DNA of 64,000 nucleotides from CAIZGX01 sp964511555 (GTDB taxonomy: Bacteria > Bacteroidota > Bacteroidia > Flavobacteriales_D > Sanyastnellaceae), in assembly GCA_964511555.1 (NCBI GenBank), contig CAZEFR010000002.1, positions 1 to 64,000 on the forward strand, given 5' to 3'. Position numbers and translations under genes: made by a program. The notes beneath the pieces were generated by a model. The model did not search any database. It worked only from the letters and a program-made list of their open reading frames with translations, and was not told where the DNA came from. Below, in pieces: positions 7,554 through 17,326 of this stretch; positions within the stretch are counted from its first letter, which is position 1, and every line of letters starts with the position of its first letter.

Positions 7554-9505
7554 TGCGAATGAAGAGTAATTTCAAATACCTATTTTCTCTTTTGGCGCTT
7601 CTGTTTCTGGTTGAAGGAAATGGTGCGTGGGGGCAAGTAGACAATCTAACTTCCCCATACGGACTATACCCGAAGAAGGACTCGTTAATACCAGGAAAAA
7701 TAAGTGTCTCGGGGTTTTATCGTTTTTTCGGAACGTACACCAAACAGAACAATCCCTACCAACTAACAGTGCCAACGAACACCGTTCTTCCACGTAGTTT
7801 TTTCATTGGCGACGATGAGCAGCTTCCAAATTTATTGGTCAATGTAGCAGGACAGTTCTCAGACAAATCAAGTTGGGGATTCGATTTAAGAATGTTTCAA
7901 TTTTTGAATGGCGTAATCAACCCATCATACGGCGCTCAAGTGACCGATTCTCTTCGTCCGAGTATTCAAAATCCCTTGGGAACGGTAGCGCTAGGTGGAA
8001 ATCTTGGAACCATGTTGGGAATGAACTTGTACGGGAATTTCAAAACAAAATACGGACAATGGGGCGTGCGTGTAGGTGGTATACAGTGGTTGAGTATTTC
8101 TGATTTGACATTCGGTTCTTTCAGGGGTTACAATCGTTTTATGTTGTTTGAAAGAAATCCGTGGGATCCTATGGGAAATAGCGCGGCTTCAAGATACCAG
8201 CAATACTTCGATCAAGGAAGTATAGACCAAGATTCGCGTTGGGGAAATCGCGCCTTTCAAGGCGCAGTGATAGAGGGAAAAGAATTGCCTAAGAATTTTT
8301 ATCTGTTAGGAATGGTTGGAAAAAGTGAAATCAATGGCGGTTTCTCGGTAGTTCCAAATTATTCCTACGGCGGGAAACTTCTTCACAAAGGAAAGAAAAA
8401 TGGCTTCCTATCGTTGAATACGTTCAACAGCGTTAACTACACAGACAGTCTGGCACGTGAGGCCTTCGGCTTGAATGTTATAACGCTTGAGGGCATGACG
8501 AACATTAAAGGTCATACCCTAAAGGCGGAAATGGGGGTAGGAAAATACTACAGCCCAAGACACCAAGGCGGTTGGGGTGAAGCGCTTCAATTGCGTTGGT
8601 CTACACCAGTTTTAGGTTCACGCCCAATTTTAGAAGTGCATGCCTTTCGCTTAAGCCCAAAGGTGGTTAACAACACTGCTATTTTCTGGAATACTGCCAC
8701 ACAGGAATATGCGGCGAACGAGATTCCAGCCGGAGCAGTGGGAAGTTCTTCGCTGCTTCAACCATTCGGAAGTTCTATGATTCGTTTAGGTCAAATGACC
8801 AACAATCGTCAGGGATTAAACATGAATGTTCAGTGGGGCACGAAGAAATTTAAGTTCAGCGGTGGTATGGGTGCCTCTTCAGAATTAGAAGCGGCAGCGG
8901 CCATAATCACCTACGGTCATCCTGTCAATAGCGTTACACGCTCACGCTTCTGGCGTTGGCAGTATCCAGCTAATGTTGGACCATACGGAAGATACTCTGA
9001 CATATACAGAGACACGTATGAGTCTGTTCAACTTTCCGATGATAGCTCGGGTGTGGTAGTGAACAAGAAGCATTTCAATGTGGCTGAAGCGCAAATGAAG
9101 TATCAGGGAAAAATTGGAACACACAAAGTGTTTTTGTTTTCGCTTTTGCAAGTGCAAAGTGCGGGAAGAAAATTCTCGCCAATAGTCGTGACGAATGAGA
9201 AAGCTTATGTGCGTCAGTACTCTTCTGAATTGGAAATCTACTATGAACTTACCCCAACCGTTATGCTGAATGGCTACGTGGGTTATGAAAGAACCATCGC
9301 GAATTACTTGACCAACATTGACGAGATTTCAAGAAGACCACGCAACCAATACGGGACAGGTTACGGTCTTGGAGTAGACGTTGAATTGGGAAGAAACACA
9401 AGATTGTATTTACGTCACCGTTGGTTCTCTTTCGAGGATAGAAGTTTCTCGTTAGATCATTTCAATGGAAGAGAGTTAGTGGTTGAATTAAAAGCATTTT
9501 TTTAA
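7553..9505 (+). CDS. Outer-membrane beta-barrel protein of the glycan operon (first of two)
   Basis: 650 aa with a signal peptide (about 1-27, ending GAWGQ). The rest is amphipathic alternating strands with many aromatic residues, and the C-terminus ends in a strand plus FF (VVELKAFF), as expected of a barrel inserted by BAM. There is no plug, TonB box or SusC-like domain, so this is not a TonB receptor. I do not recognise a named family. It overlaps the glycosidase upstream and the second barrel downstream by one base each. It may be a porin or surface scaffold passing oligosaccharides, taking the place normally held by SusC; that role is inference from position only. Confidence 0.7.
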   Translation: MRMKSNFKYLFSLLALLFLVEGNGAWGQVDNLTSPYGLYPKKDSLIPGKISVSGFYRFFGTYTKQNNPYQLTVPTNTVLPRSFFIGDDEQLPNLLVNVAGQFSDKSSWGFDLRMFQFLNGVINPSYGAQVTDSLRPSIQNPLGTVALGGNLGTMLGMNLYGNFKTKYGQWGVRVGGIQWLSISDLTFGSFRGYNRFMLFERNPWDPMGNSAASRYQQYFDQGSIDQDSRWGNRAFQGAVIEGKELPKNFYLLGMVGKSEINGGFSVVPNYSYGGKLLHKGKKNGFLSLNTFNSVNYTDSLAREAFGLNVITLEGMTNIKGHTLKAEMGVGKYYSPRHQGGWGEALQLRWSTPVLGSRPILEVHAFRLSPKVVNNTAIFWNTATQEYAANEIPAGAVGSSSLLQPFGSSMIRLGQMTNNRQGLNMNVQWGTKKFKFSGGMGASSELEAAAAIITYGHPVNSVTRSRFWRWQYPANVGPYGRYSDIYRDTYESVQLSDDSSGVVVNKKHFNVAEAQMKYQGKIGTHKVFLFSLLQVQSAGRKFSPIVVTNEKAYVRQYSSELEIYYELTPTVMLNGYVGYERTIANYLTNIDEISRRPRNQYGTGYGLGVDVELGRNTRLYLRHRWFSFEDRSFSLDHFNGRELVVELKAFF

Positions 9506-11229
9506 TGAAAAATAAATTACACATTGTTGTTGGAATTGCTGCACTCGTAGTGACTCAGTTTGTTTCGGCACAGGAAAAAGATTTGCGAAAGGTTGTCTTC
9601 ACGGGTGCTGCACGCGGATTGTATTACGGAGACAGAATGGGACAGGACGTAGTGGATTCTGTTACTATACCCCGCATGAACAGCGGACATACCATGGTTG
9701 ACTTAGGAATGAATATTCGTCCGAATAGAAACACCGAAATTCAGGGTATGGTGCGTGTGCGCAACGATTACGGCGGGTTCTGGGGATCTGGTGTTAGCTT
9801 CGATATTCGTCAGCTTTACATTAAAGGTGTTGCAGGCGGCGTAGTTCGGTACCAATTGGGAGACATCAATTACAAGCTTTCGCCTTATACGCTTTCAAAT
9901 ACAGATCAAGAAATAATTACACAAAGCCCTGTTGTCTTTCAGCAACAAACGCGCTTGATGAATTACGATAATTTTTATGCGGCAGATAGCTCTTGGAGAC
10001 AGCAAGGAGCAGCGGCAGAATTCGGATTGCAGTTTTCGAAGTTTGTGAAAGAGCTGCAATTTCATACCGTGGCTACTCGCGTGCGGACCTCTGATTTTGG
10101 AAGTATAAATGACCGGTTGTTTGCGGGTTACAATGTGAACTTAGTGCAGAGTAATTTCCTTGAGGTAGGTGTGAACTACGTTTCGTTGTTTGATGTTGAA
10201 GGAACATCTAGAAACTTAAGCACCTTCCACAACCCAGTAACCACAGGTACTTTGTTGTTGAAGAAGGATATTTCCAACTGGAAAATGAAAGTGAATGTGG
10301 AAGCAGGAACTTCAAAAACATACTACGAGAAATTCGAAGGTTCACCGGAAACCAACGGTAGGATATTCGATGCGAAATGGATGGGTGTTAACTCGTCGAG
10401 AGGTTTAAGTGTTGAAGCGGGATGGAAATACGTAAGTTCAGATTTCCGCAGTCCAGGCGCGCAAACCAAGCGTGTGAATTACAACTATCAGCCTTCTTCA
10501 TTCGGTAGAATTACGAACGATCAATTGGTTCGAAATCTAACATCATTCGATTTAATGCGCGAGGCAGATGTATACAATCGCCAGCTTTCTTCCAACTTAA
10601 TGTTGTTTCAACCTAAGTACGATAACATAACACCATACGGTACCGCTACCCCGAATAGACAAGGGTTAACGGTTAATGCGCGATACGTTAGCCCAAAACA
10701 GTTGTTCGAAATTTCTGCAACGCAATTGATGTTGCAAGAGACACGCGGCGAAGGAACTTTGCTGCCACGTAAGTTCATGCGTTCAGAAGTGAAGGCTATT
10801 GCGCATCTGAGCAAAAGATTCGGTAGCAGAGAGAAGTTGTTCGATGTCACAATTCGATACAGAACAGACAACACGTCGCGCGAAGCAGAAGAGAATGTGA
10901 AAGCAGTAGACCTTTCTACCCAAATTTTCTCTGTAGGGTTAGAATATGAATTCATGGAAAACTGGGACTTGATGTTGGGTGTTCAACAGATAGATTTCAA
11001 CGGCTTCGATTATACAGCGGTTCGTAATAATTTCTCTGAAATTTTCAACTTCAGAGAATACCAAACAGACGGAAGCGAGTTCATGCAAGCTGCAGGTGTG
11101 CGCTACCGTTTTTCAGACAAGTCTAGTTTATCTATGAACCTCTCGAACTTCAAGAATACCGATGCTTTCGATGCTACACAGAATTACAATGTTCGTCAGT
11201 TTATGTTACTTTATCAAATGAATTTTTAA
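9505..11229 (+). CDS. Outer-membrane beta-barrel protein of the glycan operon (second of two)
   Basis: 574 aa. Signal peptide 1-22 (FVSAQ). Alternating beta-strands run throughout (IRPNRNTEIQGMVRVRNDY, VSVGLEYEF-like segments), and the protein ends FMLLYQMNF, a terminal aromatic typical of barrels. A stretch of similar strands suggests it may be a distant relative of the upstream barrel, but I cannot show homology by eye. Start ATG overlaps the preceding TAA; one base separates its stop from the next gene. Function unknown; association with glucan use is by operon context. Confidence 0.7.
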   Translation: MKNKLHIVVGIAALVVTQFVSAQEKDLRKVVFTGAARGLYYGDRMGQDVVDSVTIPRMNSGHTMVDLGMNIRPNRNTEIQGMVRVRNDYGGFWGSGVSFDIRQLYIKGVAGGVVRYQLGDINYKLSPYTLSNTDQEIITQSPVVFQQQTRLMNYDNFYAADSSWRQQGAAAEFGLQFSKFVKELQFHTVATRVRTSDFGSINDRLFAGYNVNLVQSNFLEVGVNYVSLFDVEGTSRNLSTFHNPVTTGTLLLKKDISNWKMKVNVEAGTSKTYYEKFEGSPETNGRIFDAKWMGVNSSRGLSVEAGWKYVSSDFRSPGAQTKRVNYNYQPSSFGRITNDQLVRNLTSFDLMREADVYNRQLSSNLMLFQPKYDNITPYGTATPNRQGLTVNARYVSPKQLFEISATQLMLQETRGEGTLLPRKFMRSEVKAIAHLSKRFGSREKLFDVTIRYRTDNTSREAEENVKAVDLSTQIFSVGLEYEFMENWDLMLGVQQIDFNGFDYTAVRNNFSEIFNFREYQTDGSEFMQAAGVRYRFSDKSSLSMNLSNFKNTDAFDATQNYNVRQFMLLYQMNF

Positions 11230-11230
11230 T

Positions 11231-12229
11231 ATGAAAAAGTCGATTTTCTTTTTGCTTTTCGCTTCAGCGCTCTACACATCTTGCAAGGTTGATGACGATT
11301 TTGAAGGACCGTCATTGGTTGATTTGTATGGTGAATTCACCTTGGTGAATGGCCTGGACATTACCAATCGCGATGTAGATTTCTCGAGCGGAGAAACCAC
11401 AGCTTTTACCGCTGCGTTTTCGAAGAATGTGAATTGGACAATTGAAGTGAAAGGATTGCAGTCGGGCGCTGTGAAGCGTTTCGAAGGATTCTCCAATGTC
11501 ATTGACGCATCAAATGCAACATGGACAGGAACCACGACAGACCTTCCGATGTTTCGTGCGGAAGATTGCGCCGTTCAACTTTCAATAGAGAATGTTGCCG
11601 ATACTTTGCATGATACGCTTACGGTGGTTGGATCGAAGGTGTATCAGGGTTTTGTTGTGGCTGACTTCGAAAACGGATGGAATAGCGGATGGAACACTTA
11701 CGTTCAAAGTGGCGCGAACATGAGCTTCGCAGTTCAAACAAATGACAATGCAGCCCAAGGAAGTAGATACTATGAAATGGCAGGTGCAGTGTCGTGGGAT
11801 TGGTTAATTGGCTTGGTGAATATGCCCGGAAGCGCCTACGGTTCGACGTATTATCCCTTGACGAGCAACCCGGCGAATTTGTATTTCAACACGATGTTGT
11901 ACAAGCCTGCGGGGGTTGACAATGGATTGGTTCTATTCCAAATTAAAGAAGACGACAATCAAGACGGAATGTACTCTACAGGCTCTGAAGATATGTATTC
12001 CATTCAAGTGAATTTGACGACTAACGGTTGGAACAAAATTTCGCAACGTTACGACAACATTCCAACCTTGGTGAATGGCGCTGCTTCCGGACCCATTGGA
12101 AATGGATTACACGAGCCAAATAAAATTATTGAAGTGTCAATTTTGTTCTTGGCAAATCCAACGTCGGGTTATTCGAAGACGTGGTTAGATTATATGATAT
12201 TTACCGAAGGGTCTGCACTAGAGCCTTAA
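11231..12229 (+). CDS. Surface lipoprotein with a C-terminal jelly-roll, probable glycan-binding protein
   Basis: 332 aa. The lipobox is LYTSC, with Cys19 as the lipidation site, followed by acidic KVDDDFEG, which favours outer-membrane sorting in this phylum. Residues about 20-135 form a small beta-domain. From FVVADFENGWNSGWNTY to the end is a jelly-roll of the carbohydrate-binding type, with several exposed Trp/Tyr (SWDWLIGL, LYFNTMLYKP). No T9SS domain and no catalytic residues are visible. It sits where SusE/SusF-type surface glycan-binding lipoproteins sit in standard loci, and a similar job is inferred. It does not look like SusD (no TPR helices). Confidence 0.7.
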   Translation: MKKSIFFLLFASALYTSCKVDDDFEGPSLVDLYGEFTLVNGLDITNRDVDFSSGETTAFTAAFSKNVNWTIEVKGLQSGAVKRFEGFSNVIDASNATWTGTTTDLPMFRAEDCAVQLSIENVADTLHDTLTVVGSKVYQGFVVADFENGWNSGWNTYVQSGANMSFAVQTNDNAAQGSRYYEMAGAVSWDWLIGLVNMPGSAYGSTYYPLTSNPANLYFNTMLYKPAGVDNGLVLFQIKEDDNQDGMYSTGSEDMYSIQVNLTTNGWNKISQRYDNIPTLVNGAASGPIGNGLHEPNKIIEVSILFLANPTSGYSKTWLDYMIFTEGSALEP

Positions 12230-12238
12230 TCTTTCTAT

Positions 12239-13462
12239 ATGAAATACGCTTTTTGGTCTGTACTTCTTTTATTCTCGAGTTGCGTAACCGTTAAGGAGCT
12301 CGCGCTTTATGAAAATGAGGTCATAGTGGAAGAAACGAAGGATGTCAATGGATTTCAATTAACTGAAATTTTCATTGATGACATCACTTCAGAGATTTGG
12401 TTCACACCAAGTCCTGCATGCTTAACAGTTACTTCAGAGCGTAAGGAAGTTTTTTCTGGAACAGGTGCAATGAAATTTACATGGAACAAGCAGGCAGGCG
12501 GATGCCCTTGGTTGGGCCTTGGAATTGGTTGGGCGAATTGGAGTGGAAAGGATCTAGCTTCAGTTGAAAACAGCGCAGCAATTTCATTCAAAGTAAAAAC
12601 GCAAGAAGGCACAATGAAAGGATTGCCCTGGGCCATGGCGTTGGAAGACTACGCGGGAACGCAAGCTTGGATAGGCGTTACAAGCGGTTATGTGGAAGGT
12701 GGAATGGTAGATACTTCTTGGAGAACCGTTACCATTCCCTTAGTAGATTTTCAATTTGAAGGTTGGAATTTAGATGGCGGAACGGTGAAGCAAATGCTTA
12801 TTCAATTTGAATCGAATGGAACTGTGTTCGTAGATGAGTTCAAGATTATTCCTTTCAAACCGAAGGAACCCAACACACTTGTTGTAACGAAGTCATACGG
12901 TTGGGTGAACGACGGTTTCATTGAAGGTGGGCAATATGTTGCGCAAGCGAACATCGATGGTTCAGTTATTTATTTGAATTGGAACGAAAAAGAATTGTAC
13001 ATCGGCGGTGAAATTGAAGATGTTTCTCCGTGTAGAAACATGCAAAACGGAAGAGACATTTGGAACGGCGATGCCATTGAAGTTGCATTCTCTTCCGAAA
13101 CTGGAATTAGCGACAAGCGCATGATGTTTTACGAAGGTGACCGTCACATTGGAATTAAGATGGGCGGAAATTTCGATGTGTACGATTGGTCCCGAGAGAA
13201 GAATATTCAAGCGCAAATTTCAGTGAAGCCGCTTCCAAACAAATATGTTTTCGAATGTGTTATTCCTTGGAGCGAATTGGGTGTAGCGCCTTGGAAAAAC
13301 AATTCAACATACAACATTGAATTTGCCATAGATCAAGCCACAATTGAAGATACACGTGATTTCCAGAAGCGTTGGAATTCAGTGAACAATGAAAATTTCA
13401 ATACGAACCCATCACTTTGGGGTAAGTTGAAAGTTGAAATTCCAATCAATACGTTAGAGTAA
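12239..13462 (+). CDS. Lipoprotein with CBM11-like and CBM9-like domains
   Basis: 407 aa. The lipobox LFSSC places the lipid on Cys15. Residues about 35-210 resemble a CBM11/CIA30-type jelly-roll (GAMKFTWNKQAGGCPWLGLGIGW, ending VFVDEFKIIPF, the usual last strand). Residues about 225-400 resemble the CBM9/DOMON-like fold: YLNWNEKELYIGGEIED, IWNGDAIEVAF, FECVIPWSELG and NIEFAIDQA are in the expected order. No active-site signature. It lies between the other binding lipoprotein and the GH3 gene, two bases ahead of the latter. Role inferred: capture of beta-glucan chains or oligosaccharides at the outer membrane. Confidence 0.75.
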   Translation: MKYAFWSVLLLFSSCVTVKELALYENEVIVEETKDVNGFQLTEIFIDDITSEIWFTPSPACLTVTSERKEVFSGTGAMKFTWNKQAGGCPWLGLGIGWANWSGKDLASVENSAAISFKVKTQEGTMKGLPWAMALEDYAGTQAWIGVTSGYVEGGMVDTSWRTVTIPLVDFQFEGWNLDGGTVKQMLIQFESNGTVFVDEFKIIPFKPKEPNTLVVTKSYGWVNDGFIEGGQYVAQANIDGSVIYLNWNEKELYIGGEIEDVSPCRNMQNGRDIWNGDAIEVAFSSETGISDKRMMFYEGDRHIGIKMGGNFDVYDWSREKNIQAQISVKPLPNKYVFECVIPWSELGVAPWKNNSTYNIEFAIDQATIEDTRDFQKRWNSVNNENFNTNPSLWGKLKVEIPINTLE

Positions 13463-13464
13463 AA

Positions 13465-15741
13465 ATGAGTTCAAAAAATATTTTTCAATCGTTTTTCATT
13501 CTTGCTTTTTTAGCACTGAATGTTTCTTGTACTTCACAGAAGTCTGCTACAAAAGACAAAAAGCTTATTGGAATGTACGAGTACTACATTTCCAACATGT
13601 CTATTGAAGAAAAGGTAGGACAAATGACACAATTGAATTTAGATGTCGTTTGTGAGGGGGAAGTGTACAAGTTGGTGGAACCGCATCATTTGGATGCAGC
13701 GAAGCTTCGCAAGGCATTGGTTGATTACCACGTGGGTTCAATTTTGAATTGTGGTGGCCATGCATATCCGCGCGAGCAGTGGCATGAAATCATTGGCGGC
13801 ATTCAGAAAGTTGCTACGACAGAAACCCGATTGAAGGTTCCTATTCTTTATGGTATAGATGCTATTCACGGAGCGAACTATGTAACAGGCTCTACCTTGT
13901 TTCCGCAACAATTAGGACAGGCAGCAACATTCAATCCGAGTTTAACACAAGAAGGTGGAAGAATCACTGCCTATGAGACCCGCGCTGTTGGTATTCCTTG
14001 GAATTTCTCTCCAGTTTTGGATGTAGGAAGAAATAAAAACTGGTCGCGATTTTTTGAAACGTTCGGGGAAGATCCGTATGTGTGCAGTGTATTTGGAAGC
14101 GCCCTTGTTCGTGGCTATCAAGGGGGAGACGGTTCTACTGTAGACGACCTTCACGTGGCAGCATGCATGAAGCACTTCTTGGGTTACAGCGGTACACGAA
14201 CCGGTTTCGATCGCACACCAGCAATTATTTCAGACATTGAATTGCGTGAAATTTATCGCCCATCTTTTCAAGCGGCAATTGATGCGGGTGCATTAACTGT
14301 GATGATCAATAGCGGCGAGATTAACGGAATTCCTGTACATGCAGATCCAAAAATCTTAATCGATTTGTTACGCACTGAAATGGGCTTCAAAGGACTTGCT
14401 GTTACCGATTGGGAAGATGTAATTAAGTTGGTGAAGAACCATCGCGTTGCGGTTGATTTGAAAGAAGCAACCTACTTGGCTGTCATGGCAGGAATAGACA
14501 TGTGCATGGTGCCAAACGATTACGACTTCACCAAGTATTTAATTGAATTGGTGAAGGAAGGCAGAATTTCAGAAGAACGTTTGAATGTAAGTGTTCGAAG
14601 AATTTTGGAAACGAAGAATAAATTAGGATTGTTCGAGAACGCTATGCCACCAAGCATTGCAACGTTTCCTGAATTTGCTTCAGAGGGACATAAAGCCGCG
14701 GCATTGCGCACAGCAGAAGAAAGCATTACGCTTCTTGAAAATAAGAACAACATTCTTCCTTTGAAGAAAGACGCGAAGATTTTTGTAACAGGTCCGGCTG
14801 CGAATTCAATGACCTTGTTGAATGGTGCTTGGACACGCACATGGCAGGGAACCGATGCGCAATTCGATGATGCTACGAAGAACACAATTTATGAGGCGCT
14901 TCTTAGCAAGAATAAGAATGTTACGTTCAATGAAGGTTGTGGATTAGAGACCATGAACAAAATGAATGGTAATCCGTTAGAGATGGCGATGAATGCCGAT
15001 GTTATTGTGGTTTGTGTGGGTGAATTACCAAGCACTGAATTACCAGGAAACATTTACGATTTAGAGCTTCCGAAGGCGCAGCAAGAGTATGTGAAGATGC
15101 TTCAGTCTACATTAAAACCTGTTGTTTTGGTGTTGGTTGAAAACAGACCGCGGATTGTTCGCGATATAGTTGACGGATGTTCTGCTGTTGTGATGGCTTA
15201 TCAGCCTGGCGATTTCGGAGGAGATGCATTAGCGAATATTTTATATGGCGATGTTAATCCGAGTGGAAAGCTTCCATTCACGTATCCGAAATTCCAAGTC
15301 GGCACTTCAACCTACGATCATAAGTATACCGAGACGTTCGATAAGGATTTTGGTAACAAGGCTTTCCAACCGCAGTGGGAGTTCGGTTACGGATTGTCGT
15401 ATTCAAATGTGCAATACGAAAATTTGCAGGTGAATTACGAGAGTGAATCTCACGGAGGAGAAGTGCTGGTTCGTGTAGATGTTTTAAACCCGAGCGAACG
15501 TTCGGTTAAGGAAAGTGTGTTGGTTTTTGCAACGGATGAAGTAGCATCTGTTACTCCTTCCGTAAAGAAATTAAAGGCCTTCCAGAAGGTAGAATTGGCA
15601 CCGAAGCAGAAGCGCACCGTTGAGTTTTCTATTTCGAAGGAAGATTTGAAATTCATTGGAAAAGACGCTCAACCGATTTTCGAACCGGGTGCTTTTCAGT
15701 TTCATGTGGGTTCGTTAACACAGAGATTAATTATTCAATAA
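13465..15741 (+). CDS. GH3 family beta-glucosidase, lipoprotein
   Basis: 758 aa, lipobox NVSC near residue 23, so membrane-anchored. The N-terminal (alpha/beta)8 domain shows the GH3 landmarks: IEEKVGQMTQ, LYGIDAIHG, FSPVLDVGRN, RFFETFGEDP, KHFLGY, and GLAVTDWEDV with the catalytic nucleophile Asp315. The alpha/beta sandwich (about 400-620) and a C-terminal fibronectin-III-like domain (about 650-755) follow, giving the common three-domain bacterial layout. It removes glucose from the non-reducing end of beta-linked oligosaccharides; laminari-oligosaccharides are the likely substrate given the GH16 and clan-A enzymes beside it. Two bases separate it from the upstream gene and one from the next. 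Confidence 0.93.
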   Translation: MSSKNIFQSFFILAFLALNVSCTSQKSATKDKKLIGMYEYYISNMSIEEKVGQMTQLNLDVVCEGEVYKLVEPHHLDAAKLRKALVDYHVGSILNCGGHAYPREQWHEIIGGIQKVATTETRLKVPILYGIDAIHGANYVTGSTLFPQQLGQAATFNPSLTQEGGRITAYETRAVGIPWNFSPVLDVGRNKNWSRFFETFGEDPYVCSVFGSALVRGYQGGDGSTVDDLHVAACMKHFLGYSGTRTGFDRTPAIISDIELREIYRPSFQAAIDAGALTVMINSGEINGIPVHADPKILIDLLRTEMGFKGLAVTDWEDVIKLVKNHRVAVDLKEATYLAVMAGIDMCMVPNDYDFTKYLIELVKEGRISEERLNVSVRRILETKNKLGLFENAMPPSIATFPEFASEGHKAAALRTAEESITLLENKNNILPLKKDAKIFVTGPAANSMTLLNGAWTRTWQGTDAQFDDATKNTIYEALLSKNKNVTFNEGCGLETMNKMNGNPLEMAMNADVIVVCVGELPSTELPGNIYDLELPKAQQEYVKMLQSTLKPVVLVLVENRPRIVRDIVDGCSAVVMAYQPGDFGGDALANILYGDVNPSGKLPFTYPKFQVGTSTYDHKYTETFDKDFGNKAFQPQWEFGYGLSYSNVQYENLQVNYESESHGGEVLVRVDVLNPSERSVKESVLVFATDEVASVTPSVKKLKAFQKVELAPKQKRTVEFSISKEDLKFIGKDAQPIFEPGAFQFHVGSLTQRLIIQ

Positions 15742-15742
15742 G

Positions 15743-16573
15743 ATGAAAAGATATTTGTTGTTTTTAGTGCTTGCTTCGGTAACGTTGATTACGTGTAAGC
15801 AGTCTAATCCGGAAGATGTATTGGGTCGTCAGGGCGATGTTGTAGACTTCGCTGGGCGTAAGTGGGACATTAAATACAGCAATACTCCTGTAGGCCCTGG
15901 TCCAAACAACTTCTCTCGTCTTTACGACGATGTATGGGTAGATGAAAACGGTTACTTGCACTTAACCATTGCGAAGCACGGAGAGACTTGGTATTCGTCT
16001 GAAGTGGTGGGGCAAGATAACTTGGGTTACGGCACTTACATCTTCACTATTCAAGCTGATCCGATGTCGTTTTCTGAGAATGTTGTATTGGGATTGTTCA
16101 CATGGGACAACAACACCATGCTAACGCAAGGAAACAGCGAAGTAGATATCGAATTTTCGAAGTGGGGAGATGCAACTTCGGATGAACCAACAACCTTCTC
16201 AGTTCAGCCAGTAAGTTTTGGAACGTTTTATCCGGAAAGAACACGCGAGAATTTTATTGATCCAGATATTCTGAAAGGGGTTACAACCCACATGTTCAAT
16301 TGGACGGATACGTTGATAACATGGTACAGTTATGCAGGTGAAGACTACCAGAACGCAACTCCAATTGCTTCATGGTCATTTAACCTAAACAATCCTCCGC
16401 GTATAAAACAAGATGGAAGTTTAGTTTCTCAACCAATCGTAATTCCAGCGCCGGGCGCAACCACGAATTGCCGTATGAATTTCTGGACGTTGCCATTCTC
16501 TGCCATTGGTCCAAACAATGGATTGACTCACGAAGTGGTTATTCGCGATTTCAAGTACATACCTATGCAATGA
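15743..16573 (+). CDS. GH16-like lipoprotein
   Basis: 276 aa with a lipobox ending TLITC (Cys19). The jelly-roll carries SEVDIEFSKWG, with E133, D135 and E137 as the nucleophile/helper/acid-base triad. The motif is EVDIE without the Met bulge, unlike the laminarinase-type gene at the left edge, so the two GH16 proteins belong to different subfamilies. It has no sorting domain and should sit as a lipoprotein on the outer membrane. It closes the glycan operon: one base follows the GH3 gene, and 18 bp later gmhA starts. A second endo-glucanase acting on shorter or different chains is the likely role. The flanking strands are divergent enough that activity should be regarded as probable only. Confidence 0.75.
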   Translation: MKRYLLFLVLASVTLITCKQSNPEDVLGRQGDVVDFAGRKWDIKYSNTPVGPGPNNFSRLYDDVWVDENGYLHLTIAKHGETWYSSEVVGQDNLGYGTYIFTIQADPMSFSENVVLGLFTWDNNTMLTQGNSEVDIEFSKWGDATSDEPTTFSVQPVSFGTFYPERTRENFIDPDILKGVTTHMFNWTDTLITWYSYAGEDYQNATPIASWSFNLNNPPRIKQDGSLVSQPIVIPAPGATTNCRMNFWTLPFSAIGPNNGLTHEVVIRDFKYIPMQ

Positions 16574-16591
16574 TTGCTGTAAATTCGCAGC

Positions 16592-17158
16592 ATGAGCGTT
16601 CAGAAACATTTTGAAGAAGCGCATCAGTTGCTTTCGCAATTGTTGGCTTCGCCTGACTTTTTAACTTCAGTAAACAACAGTGCTCAATGCATGTCTTCCC
16701 AATTGAAATTGGGCAAGAAGATTATGTCTTGTGGTAACGGCGGTAGCATGTGCGATGCCATGCATTTCGCTGAAGAGCTTTCAGGAAGATACCGCGATAA
16801 TCGTCCAGCTATTGCAGCCATGAGTATCTCTGATCCTTCACACATGTCTTGTGTGGGAAATGATTACGGTTATGATTTTATTTTTTCGCGCATGGTGGAA
16901 GCCATAGGAAATGAAGGCGATGTGTTGTTGGCTATTTCAACCAGCGGTAACTCTGCGAATGTGTTGAAGGCTGCTGAAGCAGCGAAAGCGAAAGGAATGA
17001 AAGTTATTGCCCTAACGGGAAAAGACGGCGGTAAACTAGCTCCGCTGTGCGATTTCGAAGTGCGTGTTCCCTGGATGGGATACGCCGATCGTATTCAAGA
17101 AATTCACATCAAGGTCATTCATAGCTTTATTGACTTCATTGAAAGAAGTATTGACTAA
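16592..17158 (+). CDS. gmhA: Sedoheptulose 7-phosphate isomerase
   Basis: 188 aa, full length for GmhA. It is a SIS-domain protein and follows the E. coli-type enzyme closely. CGNGGSMCDAMHFAEELSGR includes the catalytic Glu. ISTSGNSANV binds the phosphate, and GYADRIQEIHIKVIH includes the catalytic His. It converts sedoheptulose 7-phosphate to D-glycero-D-manno-heptose 7-phosphate for lipopolysaccharide core heptose, in the cytoplasm. No other heptose genes are in the window. It starts 18 bp after the glycan operon and may be read from it, or from a weak TAAATTCG element just before the ATG (one mismatch to TAnnTTTG). Confidence 0.93.
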   Translation: MSVQKHFEEAHQLLSQLLASPDFLTSVNNSAQCMSSQLKLGKKIMSCGNGGSMCDAMHFAEELSGRYRDNRPAIAAMSISDPSHMSCVGNDYGYDFIFSRMVEAIGNEGDVLLAISTSGNSANVLKAAEAAKAKGMKVIALTGKDGGKLAPLCDFEVRVPWMGYADRIQEIHIKVIHSFIDFIERSID

Positions 17159-17165
17159 AACGGAA

Positions 17166-17273
17166 ATGACTATAGAACAAAAGTTAAAGGCACGCAGCAA
17201 CGAAAGTTGCGAATTGTGCGAATCGAAAGAGAGTTTATCGATGTACGAAGTTCGTGAAGAAGTCTTAAGGTAG
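17166..17273 (+). pseudogene. Remnant of a PhnA-domain gene (zinc-ribbon N-terminus only)
   Basis: 35 codons: start MTIEQKLKARS, then CELCESKESLSMYEV, then stop. This matches the first third of PhnA-domain proteins (RSxxxCELC, a few residues, LSxYEV), including the first zinc-binding CxxC pair. After EV, where the family continues with PPS and a second zinc pair, the sequence reads REEVLR and stops. Full PhnA proteins are roughly 110-190 aa, so this is a 3'-deleted remnant, or less likely a very short gene. It begins 7 bp after gmhA and ends ahead of the hairpin at 17327. Confidence 0.55.
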
Positions 17274-17326
17274 TTATTTCAACATAAAACACGCTGAAAT
17301 GCTTGATTGAAGAGCGTTTCAGAAAG

